A stretch of DNA of 64,000 bases from Periconia sp. R9002. Its lineage: Eukaryota > Ascomycota > Dothideomycetes > Pleosporales > Periconiaceae. The notes below the pieces were generated by a model. That model saw nothing but the letters and a program-made list of their open reading frames with translations, made no database searches and was not told where the DNA came from. Where the stretch lies: contig JAMAHW010000001.1 in the NCBI GenBank assembly GCA_023627715.1, forward strand, positions 930,001-994,000, read 5' to 3'. The translations under genes were made by a program, and so were the position numbers. This document shows positions 1-10,504 of this stretch, one piece after another; the first letter of the stretch is position 1, and every line of letters starts with the position of its first letter.

Positions 1-450
1 TACCTCCCCCTCTGCGCCGACCACCTCCCCGGCTTCCCCGTCTCCCACATCGGCTTCTCCATCCTGTACGCCTCCTACTTCTTCGCCGTCTCCAACGTCT
101 CCTTCAACATGCTCCAAAACGCGCTCATGACGCCGTGGGGTCGCGCCTTCGCGCGCAAGGCGCAGCGCGACCAGCGGCCCGTGTTCGCGTGGACCGTCAA
201 CGACGTGCGGCAGATGCGTTGGGATATTCGGCATGGGTTGGATGGGGTGATTACGGATGATCCTGAGACGTTTTTGCAGGTGAGGAGGGAGTGGCGCGAG
301 GGGGTGAGGGATGGGGAGGGGTTCGGGTTGAGGATGTGGTTGCAGGTGCTGTGGATTCAGGTCTTGATTGTGGTGTTTGGGGCGAGTTTTCATTGGAAGT
401 TTGGGTGGGATGTTCGGAAGGAATTGGTGAGGGTTAGGGATGTGAAGTAA
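1..450 (+). CDS. PGC1: Glycerophosphodiester phosphodiesterase family protein (PGC1-like), 3' part
   Basis: Reading frame 1 is open from the first base to the TAA at 448-450, so this is the C-terminal part of a gene entering from the left; the first ATG at 109 is internal. The visible residues include VSFNMLQNAL, PVFAWTVND and GLDGVITDDP, the last strands and closing loop of a GDPD TIM barrel as in Pgc1-type phosphatidylglycerol phospholipase C. That family removes excess phosphatidylglycerol by cutting it to diacylglycerol. A C-terminal hydrophobic segment (WLQVLWIQVLIVVFGA) suggests a membrane anchor. The catalytic His/Glu residues of GDPD enzymes lie upstream of the window, so activity cannot be judged. 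Family assignment is from recognised motifs; the precise substrate is inferred. Confidence 0.8.
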   Translation, partial: YLPLCADHLPGFPVSHIGFSILYASYFFAVSNVSFNMLQNALMTPWGRAFARKAQRDQRPVFAWTVNDVRQMRWDIRHGLDGVITDDPETFLQVRREWREGVRDGEGFGLRMWLQVLWIQVLIVVFGASFHWKFGWDVRKELVRVRDVK

Positions 451-778
451 GGACGTGTCGTTTTGGGTTCCTTTTATTTAATACGAACCCTTCGTTGGCT
501 TCTTTTGTCTTGCTTCATCTTACTTCGTGTTTTGCCTAATGTGGTGAATCTGTGACTGAAGCCTCTCGTCGTTTGTGGTTCATTTTTGGATTCTTTTTAA
601 TCGGAAGATGGAACCACTTCGAATAATTCAGAAAAGGATAACAAATAATTCATAAAAGGAGGGGGGGTATCGGGGGCACATGAATGTTGGCTATATCATC
701 TTTAAAAAAAACATAGGAATAACGCCCGCATCCATCGTCGCGAGTATGCCTGTGTCAAAGCAATTCTTGGATACATCC
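451..778. other. Convergent intergenic region
   Basis: This is the 3'-to-3' gap between the phosphodiesterase (+) and the PNP-like gene (-). It holds AT-rich sequence and a short G run near 660. No ORF or RNA gene is visible. Confidence 0.6.
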
Positions 779-2356
779 CTAACCCCTCTTGATCCAAGAC
801 TTTAACGAAAATTTGCTTAGTTGAGTATCCCAAAACGATGTCCTCCAATTTCTAAAAGCGGCCCAATTACTCCAATTCAAGTACGGCCGATTGTTGAGAA
901 GGACTCTATAAGCTCTTGTGCCGTAGTGCCGCGCTTGCTGGACGTTGTTGGAGTGCATGGAGCCTCCCACATTGCCAAAGTTCACGGACCCTCCACTACT
1001 ACTGATGTTCCCTCGTTGGTTGTTTATTACGTTGCGGATGAGAGTTCCATTGCCGTGGTACACTTCGCGGTAGAAATGCACGTGGATGGTTCGATCGAAG
1101 AGGGTGAAGAGAGGTTTTTTGGGTGCGGATTGTTTGAATAGGTCGTGTAGGGTTTGCTTCTCCTTTTCCCCTGGGGCACTTTCCTTATCTGTGGCCGGGT
1201 TCGGCGTCTTATTCATTACCCCATGTTTCGTAGGGGCCTTCCTCGATTCTTTAATATCTCCTTTGATTTTCCTAGGCCGGCCTCTTCTTGGACCACCAGG
1301 CAATTCTACCGTCCCTTCTGTTTCCCCTAACGTGTTGTCTACAACTTCAGATCCGCGTACCCTCCCTATTTCAGCTTGAGGTGACAACTCATGTACAGTT
1401 TCGGAGGCATTGCCGATGGAATCGCCAAGTTCAGTATCCACAGAGACCACTTCACCGCTTGTATTGTTACTCGGTGGTATAACAGACATGAGCTCTTTCG
1501 CATATGCCGCGGCAGCTGCAGCTGCATAAGGTTGCCATTGCTTGTTCTTATGGGCATCCGCATAATCGCTTATTCCTCGTATGACCAAACCCGGAAAGGA
1601 ATTCATAATGCCAGCTGCCTCCATCTCAAAGCAAAGAACTCCATTGAGATCACGGCTAATACTGTCACGAACATTACTGTCTTTCATGACCTGATTTCCT
1701 GATGCTATCGTTCCATAATGAATAGAAGGAACCGTTGAATCTCGTTGGGGCCGAACCTTGGGGCTTTCTCCTTCATATAAAATATCTGGGCCCGCATTTT
1801 CGCGACAAAAGGTGGGTAGCATGTCGAATACTGACAGATGCTCCGACATTCGATTCACTCCTCGATAATGGCGCGACCTCATGACGGACAAAGCATTCAG
1901 TAAGAGCCGTGGAGGGGAGTTTAAAGATCCTGTTCGCTGAAATCCGTGCGCTGTGAGCTTTCCTGCATCGTATTGAATGACGCCGCCGGATAATCCGTTG
2001 GGGGTGCTAACGACGATATCCCCAAGTCTGACGTCGGCGTTAGCACTTGGAACACCGCCTCCTATGCCAACAAGTAACCCGAATCTTATATTTTTAAATC
2101 TCGCTAGCAGCTTCATTGCCACTGTTGCTGCTGAGTTATTCCCAAACAAACCTGCTGGCAAGCAAGACAAAACTATATTGTGGTTGCAAATACGACCAAA
2201 AGTGTAAAGATAATCGTCTCCAGCATCTAGGGGGAAGTCCTCAGGTAGTGAGTGCTCTTCATCGAGCATTGCTTGCGCTGCAGCTAGCTCCACTGGAAGG
2301 GCGGAAATCCAGGCCACAGTATAATCTCGAACCTTAAGACGTGCGTTTGTGTCCAT
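779..2356 (-). CDS. Purine/uridine phosphorylase-superfamily protein with AT-hook and Asn/Gly-rich tail
   Basis: A single-exon ORF of 525 aa starting MDTNARLKVRDYTVAWISAL. Residues 1-300 match the PNP_UDP_1 fold used as an N-terminal module in many fungal NLR-like (NACHT/NB-ARC) proteins: VAWISALPVE, LVGIGGGVPS, LGDIVVSTP, CFEMEAAGIM and VIRGISDYAD are its signature blocks. No NACHT, ankyrin, TPR or WD repeats follow. Instead there is a charged linker with a perfect AT-hook core (RRGRPRK, about residue 360), a Lys-rich stretch, and a C-terminal tail of about 100 aa containing an Asn/Gly/Ser-rich block (NNQRGNISSSGGSVNFGNVG) and an aromatic end with several Trp. Function is unknown. It could be a stand-alone nucleosidase or a signalling protein related to fungal NLRs; the AT-hook suggests nuclear action. 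The enzyme fold is well supported, the rest is inference. Confidence 0.8.
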   Translation of the reverse strand: MDTNARLKVRDYTVAWISALPVELAAAQAMLDEEHSLPEDFPLDAGDDYLYTFGRICNHNIVLSCLPAGLFGNNSAATVAMKLLARFKNIRFGLLVGIGGGVPSANADVRLGDIVVSTPNGLSGGVIQYDAGKLTAHGFQRTGSLNSPPRLLLNALSVMRSRHYRGVNRMSEHLSVFDMLPTFCRENAGPDILYEGESPKVRPQRDSTVPSIHYGTIASGNQVMKDSNVRDSISRDLNGVLCFEMEAAGIMNSFPGLVIRGISDYADAHKNKQWQPYAAAAAAAYAKELMSVIPPSNNTSGEVVSVDTELGDSIGNASETVHELSPQAEIGRVRGSEVVDNTLGETEGTVELPGGPRRGRPRKIKGDIKESRKAPTKHGVMNKTPNPATDKESAPGEKEKQTLHDLFKQSAPKKPLFTLFDRTIHVHFYREVYHGNGTLIRNVINNQRGNISSSGGSVNFGNVGGSMHSNNVQQARHYGTRAYRVLLNNRPYLNWSNWAAFRNWRTSFWDTQLSKFSLKSWIKRG

Positions 2357-2546
2357 CGTATAGAACGTATCGAGAAAGATAGTATTCGTAGTATATCAGG
2401 TGTGCTGAGGTGTCGATAGGGCAGGCTGAGAAGTTCGGTTTTTATGTCTTTGGCTGAATGGCTCAGCCTTCTCGCTCAGCCTCATGCAGAGCTGCCGCAC
2501 CCCTCCCAGGCAACAGAGTATGGACTGCCCATACACCCAGCTGTGG

Positions 2547-2753
2547 AAATAGCCCGCACTCTTAACACTTAAGACTCCACATACAACGCTTTAAGCACTT
2601 TTGTCCCCTAAATTCATTATTCTAGTAGAAGTAAGTAGAATACTAGGATAGTGTTTCTATTGGATATTTTTCCTAACCTTACTGTTAAAGAAAAAGATTT
2701 CTTTTATTACTATACTACAAGTCCTTACAAGGTTTTGTGAGTGCGGGATATTT
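2547..2753. mobile_element. MITE-like element with terminal inverted repeats
   Basis: Two 15-bp ends, 2547-2561 (AAATAGCCCGCACTC) and the reverse complement of 2739-2753 (AAATATCCCGCACTC), match at 14 of 15 positions. A TA dinucleotide sits at 2550-2551 and at 2749-2750, as expected if a Tc1/mariner- or Fot1-type transposase inserted a roughly 197-bp internal segment at TA. The interior is AT-rich and non-coding. It is too short to encode a transposase, so it would be non-autonomous. Only one copy is seen here, so mobility is inferred from structure. Confidence 0.5.
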
Positions 2754-3214
2754 CGACACCCGCGTGCCATACCCCTTGTCTATAGTTGCTTTTTCTGCTC
2801 GTCATCTGTCAACTAATCTATTCGTATCTCTACCTACACAGCGGCCTTAGGTATCCAAAAGTTCACAACAAAAGGGAGATATCGTGACTGGTATCCATTT
2901 CTAGAAAATCAAACTAATATAAATTAAAGAAGCGAATGTATACTGTACAAAAAAATCCGTGTTCTAGTTTCATGTTGCTTTGTGTCCTTGTACTCCTTTC
3001 GCCTTGACTGAAATCGAAATAGTGAAGTAGTATCTGCGAATAGAAAACGACTTATTGCAGATTTCTGAAACCTTCAGTCCTAGTACGTAATAAGGCCAAG
3101 AAGAATTCGGCATAAATTCTATTTGTTCGTGTTGTGGTTGATAGAGATGAAGTCATCTTGCTATGGAGTAAAAGTAAAAGATGGTCCGTGCAAAATGGGA
3201 CGCGCTTCCCCGCA

Positions 3215-3220
3215 ACGCGT
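3215..3220. promoter_or_regulatory. ACGCGT (MCB-type) site upstream of gamma-tubulin
   Basis: A perfect MluI cell-cycle box lies 75 bp before the gamma-tubulin ATG. This is the binding sequence of the MBP1-type APSES factor, one of which is encoded in this window. A single 6-mer can occur by chance. Confidence 0.35.
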
Positions 3221-3295
3221 CAACACTGAATGCCCGACTACAGCTACAACAATTTGTCTCTGATGCACTTGGCCCACAACCTATGACCGCCAAAT

Positions 3296-4790
3296 ATGCC
3301 ACGGGAAATAATCACATTACAGGCCGGTCAGTGTGGCAACAGCGTCGGTCAGCAGTTCTGGCAGCAGCTTTGCCAGGAGCACGGAATCAACGCCGACGGC
3401 AACCTCGAGGATTTTGCGACCGAAGGCGGAGATCGCAAAGACGTTTTCTTCTACCAGTCCGATGATACCCGCTACATTCCTCGAGCCATCCTGCTAGATC
3501 TTGAACCTAGAGTCCTTAATTCCATTCAATCCAGCGCGTACAAAAACATCTACAATCCTGAGAACTTCTACATTCACAAAGATGGCACTGGCGCTGGAAA
3601 CAATTGGGGCATGGGATACAGCATGGGCGAGCAGGTTCAAGAGGAGATTATTGACATGATCGACCGAGAGGCTGACGGCTCCGATTCTCTCGAAGGCTTC
3701 ATGCTGTTGCACTCCATCGCTGGCGGTACTGGCTCAGGTCTTGGTTCATATATGCTCGAGAGGCTCAACGACAGATTTCCCAAGAAACTGATCCAGACAT
3801 ACAGCGTCTTCCCAAATACACAGGATGGTGACATCGTCGTTCAGCCGTATAACAGTCTGCTAAGTCTACGTCGGTTGACTCAGAATGCTGATTCAGTGGT
3901 AAGTTTCAATAACATGCGCCGCCAATAGATCAATTTGAACGATAGAACTGACGATTTAGGTCGTTCTCGACAATGGTGCACTATCTCGAATTGCCGCCGA
4001 CCGCTTGCACGTACAGAATCCTTCCTTTCAGCAAACAAATCAACTGGTCTCCACTGTTATGTCTGCTAGTACCACCACTCTCCGCTATCCGGGCTATATG
4101 CATAACGATCTCGTTGGCATAGTGGCTTCACTCATCCCCACACCCCGATGCCACTTCCTGTCCACCTCTTACACACCTTTTTCAGGCGAAAATGTCGAGC
4201 AAGCTAAGACGGTACGGAAGACAACGGTGTTGGATGTCATGAGGCGGCTGCTGCAACCTAAGAACCGTATGGTTTCAACAAATCCTACCAAAAAGAGCTG
4301 CTACATGTCCATCCTCAACATTATACAAGGTGAAGCAGATCCAACAGACGTACGTATCGCGAGACAATAGTGATGCATGTATATGGTCCCTAACATGGCA
4401 CAGGTTCACAAGTCATTGCTTCGGATAAGGGAACGGCGACTCGCTACATTCATTCCGTGGGGTCCTGCATCCATTCAGGTTGCCTTGACCCGAAAATCTC
4501 CCTATGTCACGTCTTCGCACCGTGTCTCAGGTCTTATGTTGGCTAATCACACCGGCATCGCTACCCTGTTCAAGCGTATCGTCGCACAGTATTCCACGCT
4601 TCGTAAGCGCAATGCCTTCCTGGAGAGTTACAAGCGAGAAACACCGTTTCGAGATGGCCTAGGCGAATTTGACGAGGCAAAAGAGGTGGTTCAGAGTTTG
4701 ATTGATGAGTACACAGAGGCCGAGGACCCAGACTATTTAAGTAAAGAAGGACCCCCTGCTGAAGAGGCTGACGACAAACGTGCTGCATGA
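3296..4790 (+). CDS. TUB4: Gamma-tubulin
   Basis: Three exons: 3296-3898, 3960-4349 and 4404-4790, giving 459 aa, the usual length for fungal gamma-tubulin. Both introns have GT...AG ends (GTAAGT and GTACGT donors) and the joins keep phase 0. The protein opens [18 protein letters not shown] and carries the tubulin GTP-binding loop GGTGSGLGS near residues 140-150, then QNADSV joined to VVLDNGAL across intron 1. Gamma-tubulin nucleates microtubules as part of the gamma-tubulin complex at the spindle pole body. The start is set by the conserved MPREII beginning; the upstream ATG at 3181 is out of context. The acidic tail ([10 protein letters not shown] onwards) is typical of the family. An MCB-type site lies in the promoter. 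Confidence 0.96.
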
Positions 4791-5747
4791 GGACAGTTTT
4801 GAAGTCTGGGGGAAACTATTGATTTGTTGTGCATATTGGCGGCGTTGATCAAGGAATAGTCAGGGTCATAACGATTGTTGTGCCCCTTAATGATACCATT
4901 TATGAATGACCCCTAACGACTGCTGTATTACACGAGGGTCCATGGTGTTGAGATCGGAGCGCAATGACCAAGAAAAGGGACATGCGGCCTGGTCCAACGT
5001 ATCAATGTCTGTGCTTGACTTGGCTGAGAAAAGTCAACTCCGCAATCGGATGTTCAAAGAAGTTGGCCTTTGAAATGTCAAATAGTTTGTCAAAAAGTTG
5101 ACATGCACATCTAGCAGGGAACAAGTCATCTACGCTTCGCATGCTTGCAAGTATACACCTTGCGGTCTTACTGAGGCATAAATTGTTTTTCCGCTTGAAC
5201 TTTCATCTCCCAATCCTTACTTGATAATTCACCACGGGCCGATAACGAGCAAAAACGAGCTTAATTGTGACAGCAGATGCATACTCACGGGGGGCAGGGG
5301 AACACGTCGGGGAATTGACGATCCGGACCGTCTAGAGTTTTTGAAGGGTCCAATCAATTAGACCTTTAGATTTTGCTCTGTTTATTACAATAGCAACTCT
5401 TTTATGGTACCCCATGTTAGAGATGGAAAATGATTGGCTGACCGATCTACAATGCACTGTGACCGATTCGCATTCTAAGCACACTAGAGGCTCAAATCGT
5501 CACTTTCCGACGTGTCCCCTGCATTTTGTATCTGATATATAACGTGAACGCTTGAGCGTGCGGGGGAAGGGGGCCAGGGGGTGGTGATTGTGAACTGTGA
5601 ATTGGTGATCACAGAGGGGTACTAGGCGCATAGCATGTAGGTAGTATTGGTTTGTACGTAAGAGATGAGACGAATAACTAGTCTTTCCTTCTGTATACTA
5701 GCAGCATCTAAGCACATCATCGCCATCAATGAAATCACGTTATACCA
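4791..5747. other. Convergent intergenic region
   Basis: Lies between the 3' ends of gamma-tubulin and the P450 gene. The sequence is of mixed composition with no convincing ORF, repeat or RNA gene. Confidence 0.6.
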
Positions 5748-7414
5748 CTACATTCCTTCTCGTCGCTTGACGTTCACAGTGATACCAGTTTGCTTGTGAA
5801 ACCAATAGTCCTCTGTGGTCCAGGGACGGTCGTGTGACATGCTGATATCGAAGTGGCGCAGGATTTCAGGCACAAGAGTATGCAGCTCAGTGAGCGAAAT
5901 GTTTTTGCCAATGCAGACCCTAGTTCCAGAACCAAAAATCAGCAACGATTTTTCCATGGTTCTGCTCCTCTCTTCCGATTCGAGCCAGCGCTCAGGAGAG
6001 AACTCGTCGGCGTCATCACCAAAGACATTGGTATCGTATTGGACAATGCACGGGTTGCAGCCCACGCGCCAACCAGGAGGAATGAAATAATCTGATAGTG
6101 TGACTCCAGTTGCCGGGGCGTGACGCTGCATGCTAAGAGCGACACTAGGGAATAGACGCATTGCTTCTTTGATGGCGGCGCTAGTATAAGGGAGCTGAGC
6201 GATCGACTCTGCATAGCGGATGGGTGAGCTCAGCGTGGCTCTGCGTGCGTCTATTTCCTCACGGCACTTGGCGAGCTTTCCGGGGTGCTTCATTAGATAG
6301 TACAGCGTCGCTCGCATTGCCACGGCCGTGGTGTCGGAACCGGCCAACCTAAACTCTATTGTTAGCGAACCGTGTAAATATAGAAATGGTTCTAGACTCA
6401 CATAGCAATGTATGCTTCCAATGTGACTTCGTTGTCGGTGAAGTTAACCTTGTCTCCTTTGTCACGAACAATCTTGCTAAATTGCTGCAGCATGTCGATT
6501 CGATCGGCTGTTCCCGTGTTAATCTCCTTAACTCTCTTGTTCACAACATCGACGGATGCCGTGTGAATTCCCTCAAAAGACTTCAAAGCTTTGAATACAG
6601 TGGGGTTGAGAATGGACGAGCCCATGATGAGAGGGCGATAATACGTCGGAGCGATAGCCGCGACACAGAGGACGGGCATCAGGGCGTCCAGGGCCTCGAT
6701 CCAGCCGTTGATGTCGGTGTTTTTCTCCATGAAACCAAACATTTTACCAAAGGAGAGTTCTCCGATGACGTCGAAGGCGTACATTTGACACCATAGTCCG
6801 AGATCCATCACCTCGCCTTTGTCTGCGAACTCGTTCATGCGTTCGAGAAAGAGAGCGGTACATTTTCCAATGTAGTCTTCGTGCTTCAGCACATTGGCGA
6901 GCGAGTATACAGGCGCAACAATCTTTCGGTAACGGGTGTGCTCTTTCTCGTCGATGCAGGTGAATTGATCCGGCTGCTTTGAGATCTGGGGAGCCTAAAC
7001 GCGCGGGTATCGAGTTAGTTGAATCCGATAAATAATACCCCGAAGAGTTTTTGTGGTACTTACACCCCACAGAGGATAGAAGTCAGTCTTTAGAAGAGGG
7101 TCATTAAGACGGTAGATTTGCGGGATATCCGCCGCGTTGGATGAAGTGACCTCGTTCGGGGCGATGCGCACAACACTGCCATATTTCTTGTGCAACGCGC
7201 GCTGAACATGGTCCATGTGACCCTTCTTTACTTGGTACATGTACCATAGTCTGGTGACTGAGGCCCAAAAAGGGCCAGGAACTTTGGCAAGTGGATGAAG
7301 CGTCACTGCATAAATCATCCAAAGCGCGGTGTAGGTCACAGCCGCGAGAGGGCCGACTTTGAACAGCCATGTCCCAATGGACAGGCCCAGAATGGTATCT
7401 GGGAGTATGGCCAT
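5748..7414 (-). CDS. Cytochrome P450 monooxygenase (pisatin demethylase/benzoate-hydroxylase-like group)
   Basis: Three exons on the minus strand: 7414-7064, 6994-6402 and 6348-5748, giving 514 aa. An N-terminal membrane anchor (residues about 8-40) is followed by the Pro-rich hinge KVPGPFWAS. The I-helix oxygen-binding motif AGSDTTA lies across the exon 2/3 join near residue 318. The K-helix ExxR is EAMR (E376-R379) and the heme loop FGSGTRVCIGK places the axial Cys at 460. All catalytic landmarks are intact. The start at 7414 gives the hydrophobic anchor directly. The protein resembles fungal microsomal class II P450s of the pisatin demethylase/CYP53-like type, but the substrate cannot be deduced. 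It is divergent from the CFEM receptor gene, with no biosynthetic backbone gene nearby. Confidence 0.92.
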
Positions 7415-8819
7415 GGCGAAAAATGAGCGGACTCTGGTCAATTGGGAAGAAAGGAGGGACGAAAAAAGGAGCCGTCCTATGTGCACTGAGGCATTGAGGG
7501 ACAGAGCTTGATTATCATATTCTTCTCTAGCCCCTCTCCTTTCTATGAATTTAGGATAACGTGTTCCAGATAGGGGGCGGAAAAAGCAACCCAAAGTCCC
7601 ACTTGCTAATAGTAGCTATGCGGATGGTTAGGTAGCTGGACGCCGCATAACCGCATAGTGGGAGGTCAGATAGGCTGTAATCTTGTGCAGGTTCATAGGT
7701 AGTCGGGCCTATCCCCTTCGTTCAATACAATTAGTTAACGCCCAATAGGTAAAATGTCTTCCCCAGACGCGGGTCCTTCTGTACGAATCCTCTGTACTTT
7801 CAAATCCAACATGGTATGAGCTGGTAAAAAAAGCCGTTGCGGCCGCGTAGCTTGACCCTGAGGGTCCCGCAGGCAATAGTCAGTGCATCCCCCTCAAAGC
7901 ACGAGAAGCGCGAGCAACAATGCCTAGTGCATCGCACACCCCAAATAGTTTGGCCGCTCAAACAAACGAATAATAATGCAGAGATATCACAGAGTGGGTA
8001 TCGCCGCGGAACTGTAGCCGTAGGATTGTACCGTGTGCCGTGATAGTCATCGTTTCGCCTCATGGTTGGCCCCTGTATCGGCTCCACTACCCTTAACTAC
8101 CCCATGGGCTTATGGTAGGTTTGCTGTAACTTTACCAGCCGAACCTCCGATTCATAAGATTAGTCGCCCCCGGCTCGGTACGTTAGACTTAGCGTTGGTG
8201 CAAACTAAATGCACTACTGCACTACAAGGCTTACACCCTTCACCCCAAGGAGAAATAAAATGGTACCAAGCCGCTTTCAAGTACATGCTCATCAGAGTGG
8301 TCCGACTGTGGCCCCACAGCACCGTTGCTCCGGCCACTCGCGCACAACTCCGATGCGGTCTTATACTCAATGAGCGTAGACTGGGCAAAGCCTGTTGCTG
8401 AAGTCCCCTGCTATAACAAAGCTATGGGATGGCCCGGAGCAGCCAGAAGTCTTTTGAATGCTTGTAAAATATCGTAACGGTGGGGAACCGTGGTGTTAAC
8501 ATGGCCACCCCCAATTTGAAACTCACAAGGTGGAGACTTCCAAGTGGAGAAATAGGAAAGATTGTCGTATGTTTTTATTGAGCTTACCTTTTTGCTTGAT
8601 CTCTCGCAAATTTCCTCAAGAGAGTTTGGGATATTCCTTGATGACTCGAGAGAGGTTCATCGTAAAGAAAGTGTCGTACATATCAATGTGTGGGACTATA
8701 CATTAGGCTCCCGTCAGCTGTCACTGAGTTCTTGAGAACCGTTAGATCGTGGCGCGACCCACTTCCTCTTTTCATTCTTTTCTTTTTTATCTTGAAACTC
8801 GACTGGAGTGAGCGAGGAG
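7415..8819. other. Divergent intergenic region (P450 / CFEM receptor)
   Basis: About 1.4 kb holding the promoters of both flanking genes. Short ORFs are present but none has recognisable content, and no repeats or RNA genes are seen. Confidence 0.6.
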
Positions 8820-10504
8820 ATGAAGTTACTCAGTCTTCTTCTACTTGGGCTGGCGAGCATAGTGACCGCTCAACAAGTACCTGCTTGTGCGGTAAGTCTT
8901 TCAACCTTACAGTCCGTCCATCAATTCTCCCATCACCCAATTCTCGCTTTTACGTGAAGGCATAACTGACAAGTACACCAGGCAAGATGTCTCCAGCAAA
9001 GTCTGGCAGAGCAGAGCAATTGCTTGCCCACTGACATCAACTGCATTTGCGGCGACAAGCCACTGAATGCGGCCGTACAAGGCTGTGTGCTGAAAAATTG
9101 CACTGTCATCGAGGCTTTAGGTACGTACATGCACACAATCTAAGTAAATTTCCTCTAGATGACCCGTTCAATGACTAATTTTTTCGTTCAGCTGCCCAAA
9201 ATGCGACCCAAACGATGTGCGGAGCCCCTATACGCGATATAACTATCATCACCCCCGTCATTTCAGGTGTAGCTGGTGGTCTGGCCTTGATTGCCGTGAT
9301 AATTCGCCTTTGGGTGACGGGCGTGAACTTTGGGCTCGATGACGGTTGCGTACTCGCTGCCATGATCCTGGCTATTCCCATGGCCGTACTGGAATTTCTA
9401 ATGTCGAATCTGGGTTTTGGGAAAGATATTTGGACTATCGAGCCCAACAACATCTACCAGATCGTGAAGGTAATGTTATTCCCGTGGCGAGGTTGTTACC
9501 AACCACTTGATTTACATGTATACTGATTTCGAGATTGTACAGTTCACTTGGCTGACCGAAATCTTTTGGTTCTCATCTATTGGCTGCACAAAACTAGCCT
9601 TCCTTTTCATGTATCTGCGCGTCTTTCCTCGCCAGAAGCTCCGCAAGCTCATCTACGTGGCCATGGGTGTCTGTATGCTGACGACGCTTATTTTCACCGT
9701 CACCGTTTGTGTCAACTGCATACCAGTGACTTATATCTGGACATCTTGGGACGGTGAACACACGGGCAAATGCATTGACCTGAACTCGTTCGTGTGGTCG
9801 CACGCTATCATCGACATCGTTTTGGACATTTTCACATTCGCGATTCCTATCCCCGAGCTCATCAAATTGAACATGAGTCTCAAAAAACGCATCATGATCG
9901 TAGCCATGTTCAGCGTCGGAGGACTGTAAGTCATTCTATCCCGTCTCCGCTCTCACGCACAACAGCAACAGCCAACTAACATGAACCCAGCGGCACCATA
10001 ATCTCGATCCTCCGCCTCCAAGCCATGGTCACCTTCGCGAACAGCACCAACCCCACGTACGACAACTGTGCCTTGGCCTACTGGTCCGTCCTCTCCTGCT
10101 TCGTCGGCATCTTCTGTGCCTGCATGCCCTCGTTGCGGCGCCTCCTCGCGCAGCTATTCCCCGACTGCTTCCTCTCTACAAGCAAGGACTCCAAATACTC
10201 TCCTTACAACGACGAAAACACTCCCAACGCGCGTGTGTCGAGCAACCCGCTGTCGAGCGGGCGCAAAGCATCGAGGGCAGGCTTGGCCACGTCTTTGGGC
10301 TTTGGCGGCATCACGAAGACGGTGGATACGCGTGTTACGATGGCGGGCAGGGAGGAAGAGGATGAGCAGGAGCTAGTAGATATGGGGAAGAAGGACACGT
10401 GGGTGAGTAATACGAGTGTGTGGGATCCGACACAGACGAATGGGAAGAGTGATAGTGGAAGTGGGAACGAGATTTCGGTTGGAATGAGCGCGCATCGCAT
10501 GTGA
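8820..10504 (+). CDS. CFEM-domain seven-transmembrane receptor (Pth11-like)
   Basis: Five exons: 8820-8891, 8982-9120, 9192-9469, 9543-9925 and 9991-10504, giving 461 aa; phases agree at all four joins. Exon 1 encodes a signal peptide (MKLLSLLLLGLASIVTA). The extracellular N-terminus has eight cysteines in CFEM spacing (ACA, RCLQQ, NCLPTDINCICGD, GCVLKNC, TMCG). Then follow seven hydrophobic segments with the fungal rhodopsin-like/Pth11 pattern, including GLDDGCVLAA, WSSIGCTKLAF-like and FTFAIPIPELIKL. The C-terminal 150 aa are Ser/Thr-rich and cytosolic. In other ascomycetes such receptors sense surface or host cues at the plasma membrane; the ligand is unknown here. The start was chosen because it gives the only signal peptide in frame. 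Confidence 0.9.

Larger units (their letters stand above)
2357..3295. other. Divergent intergenic region (PNP gene / gamma-tubulin)
   Basis: The shared upstream region of the PNP-like gene (-) and gamma-tubulin (+). It contains the inverted-repeat element at 2547-2753, imperfect GGCTGA/TCAGCC palindromes around 2425-2485, and an ACGCGT site at 3215. An ORF with ATG at 3181 has no recognisable product. Confidence 0.6.

Noticed and set aside
5748..10504. Secondary-metabolite cluster around the P450
   Set aside because: No polyketide synthase, NRPS, terpene cyclase or cluster transporter lies near; neighbours are gamma-tubulin and a receptor, and the O-methyltransferase is 44 kb away and truncated.
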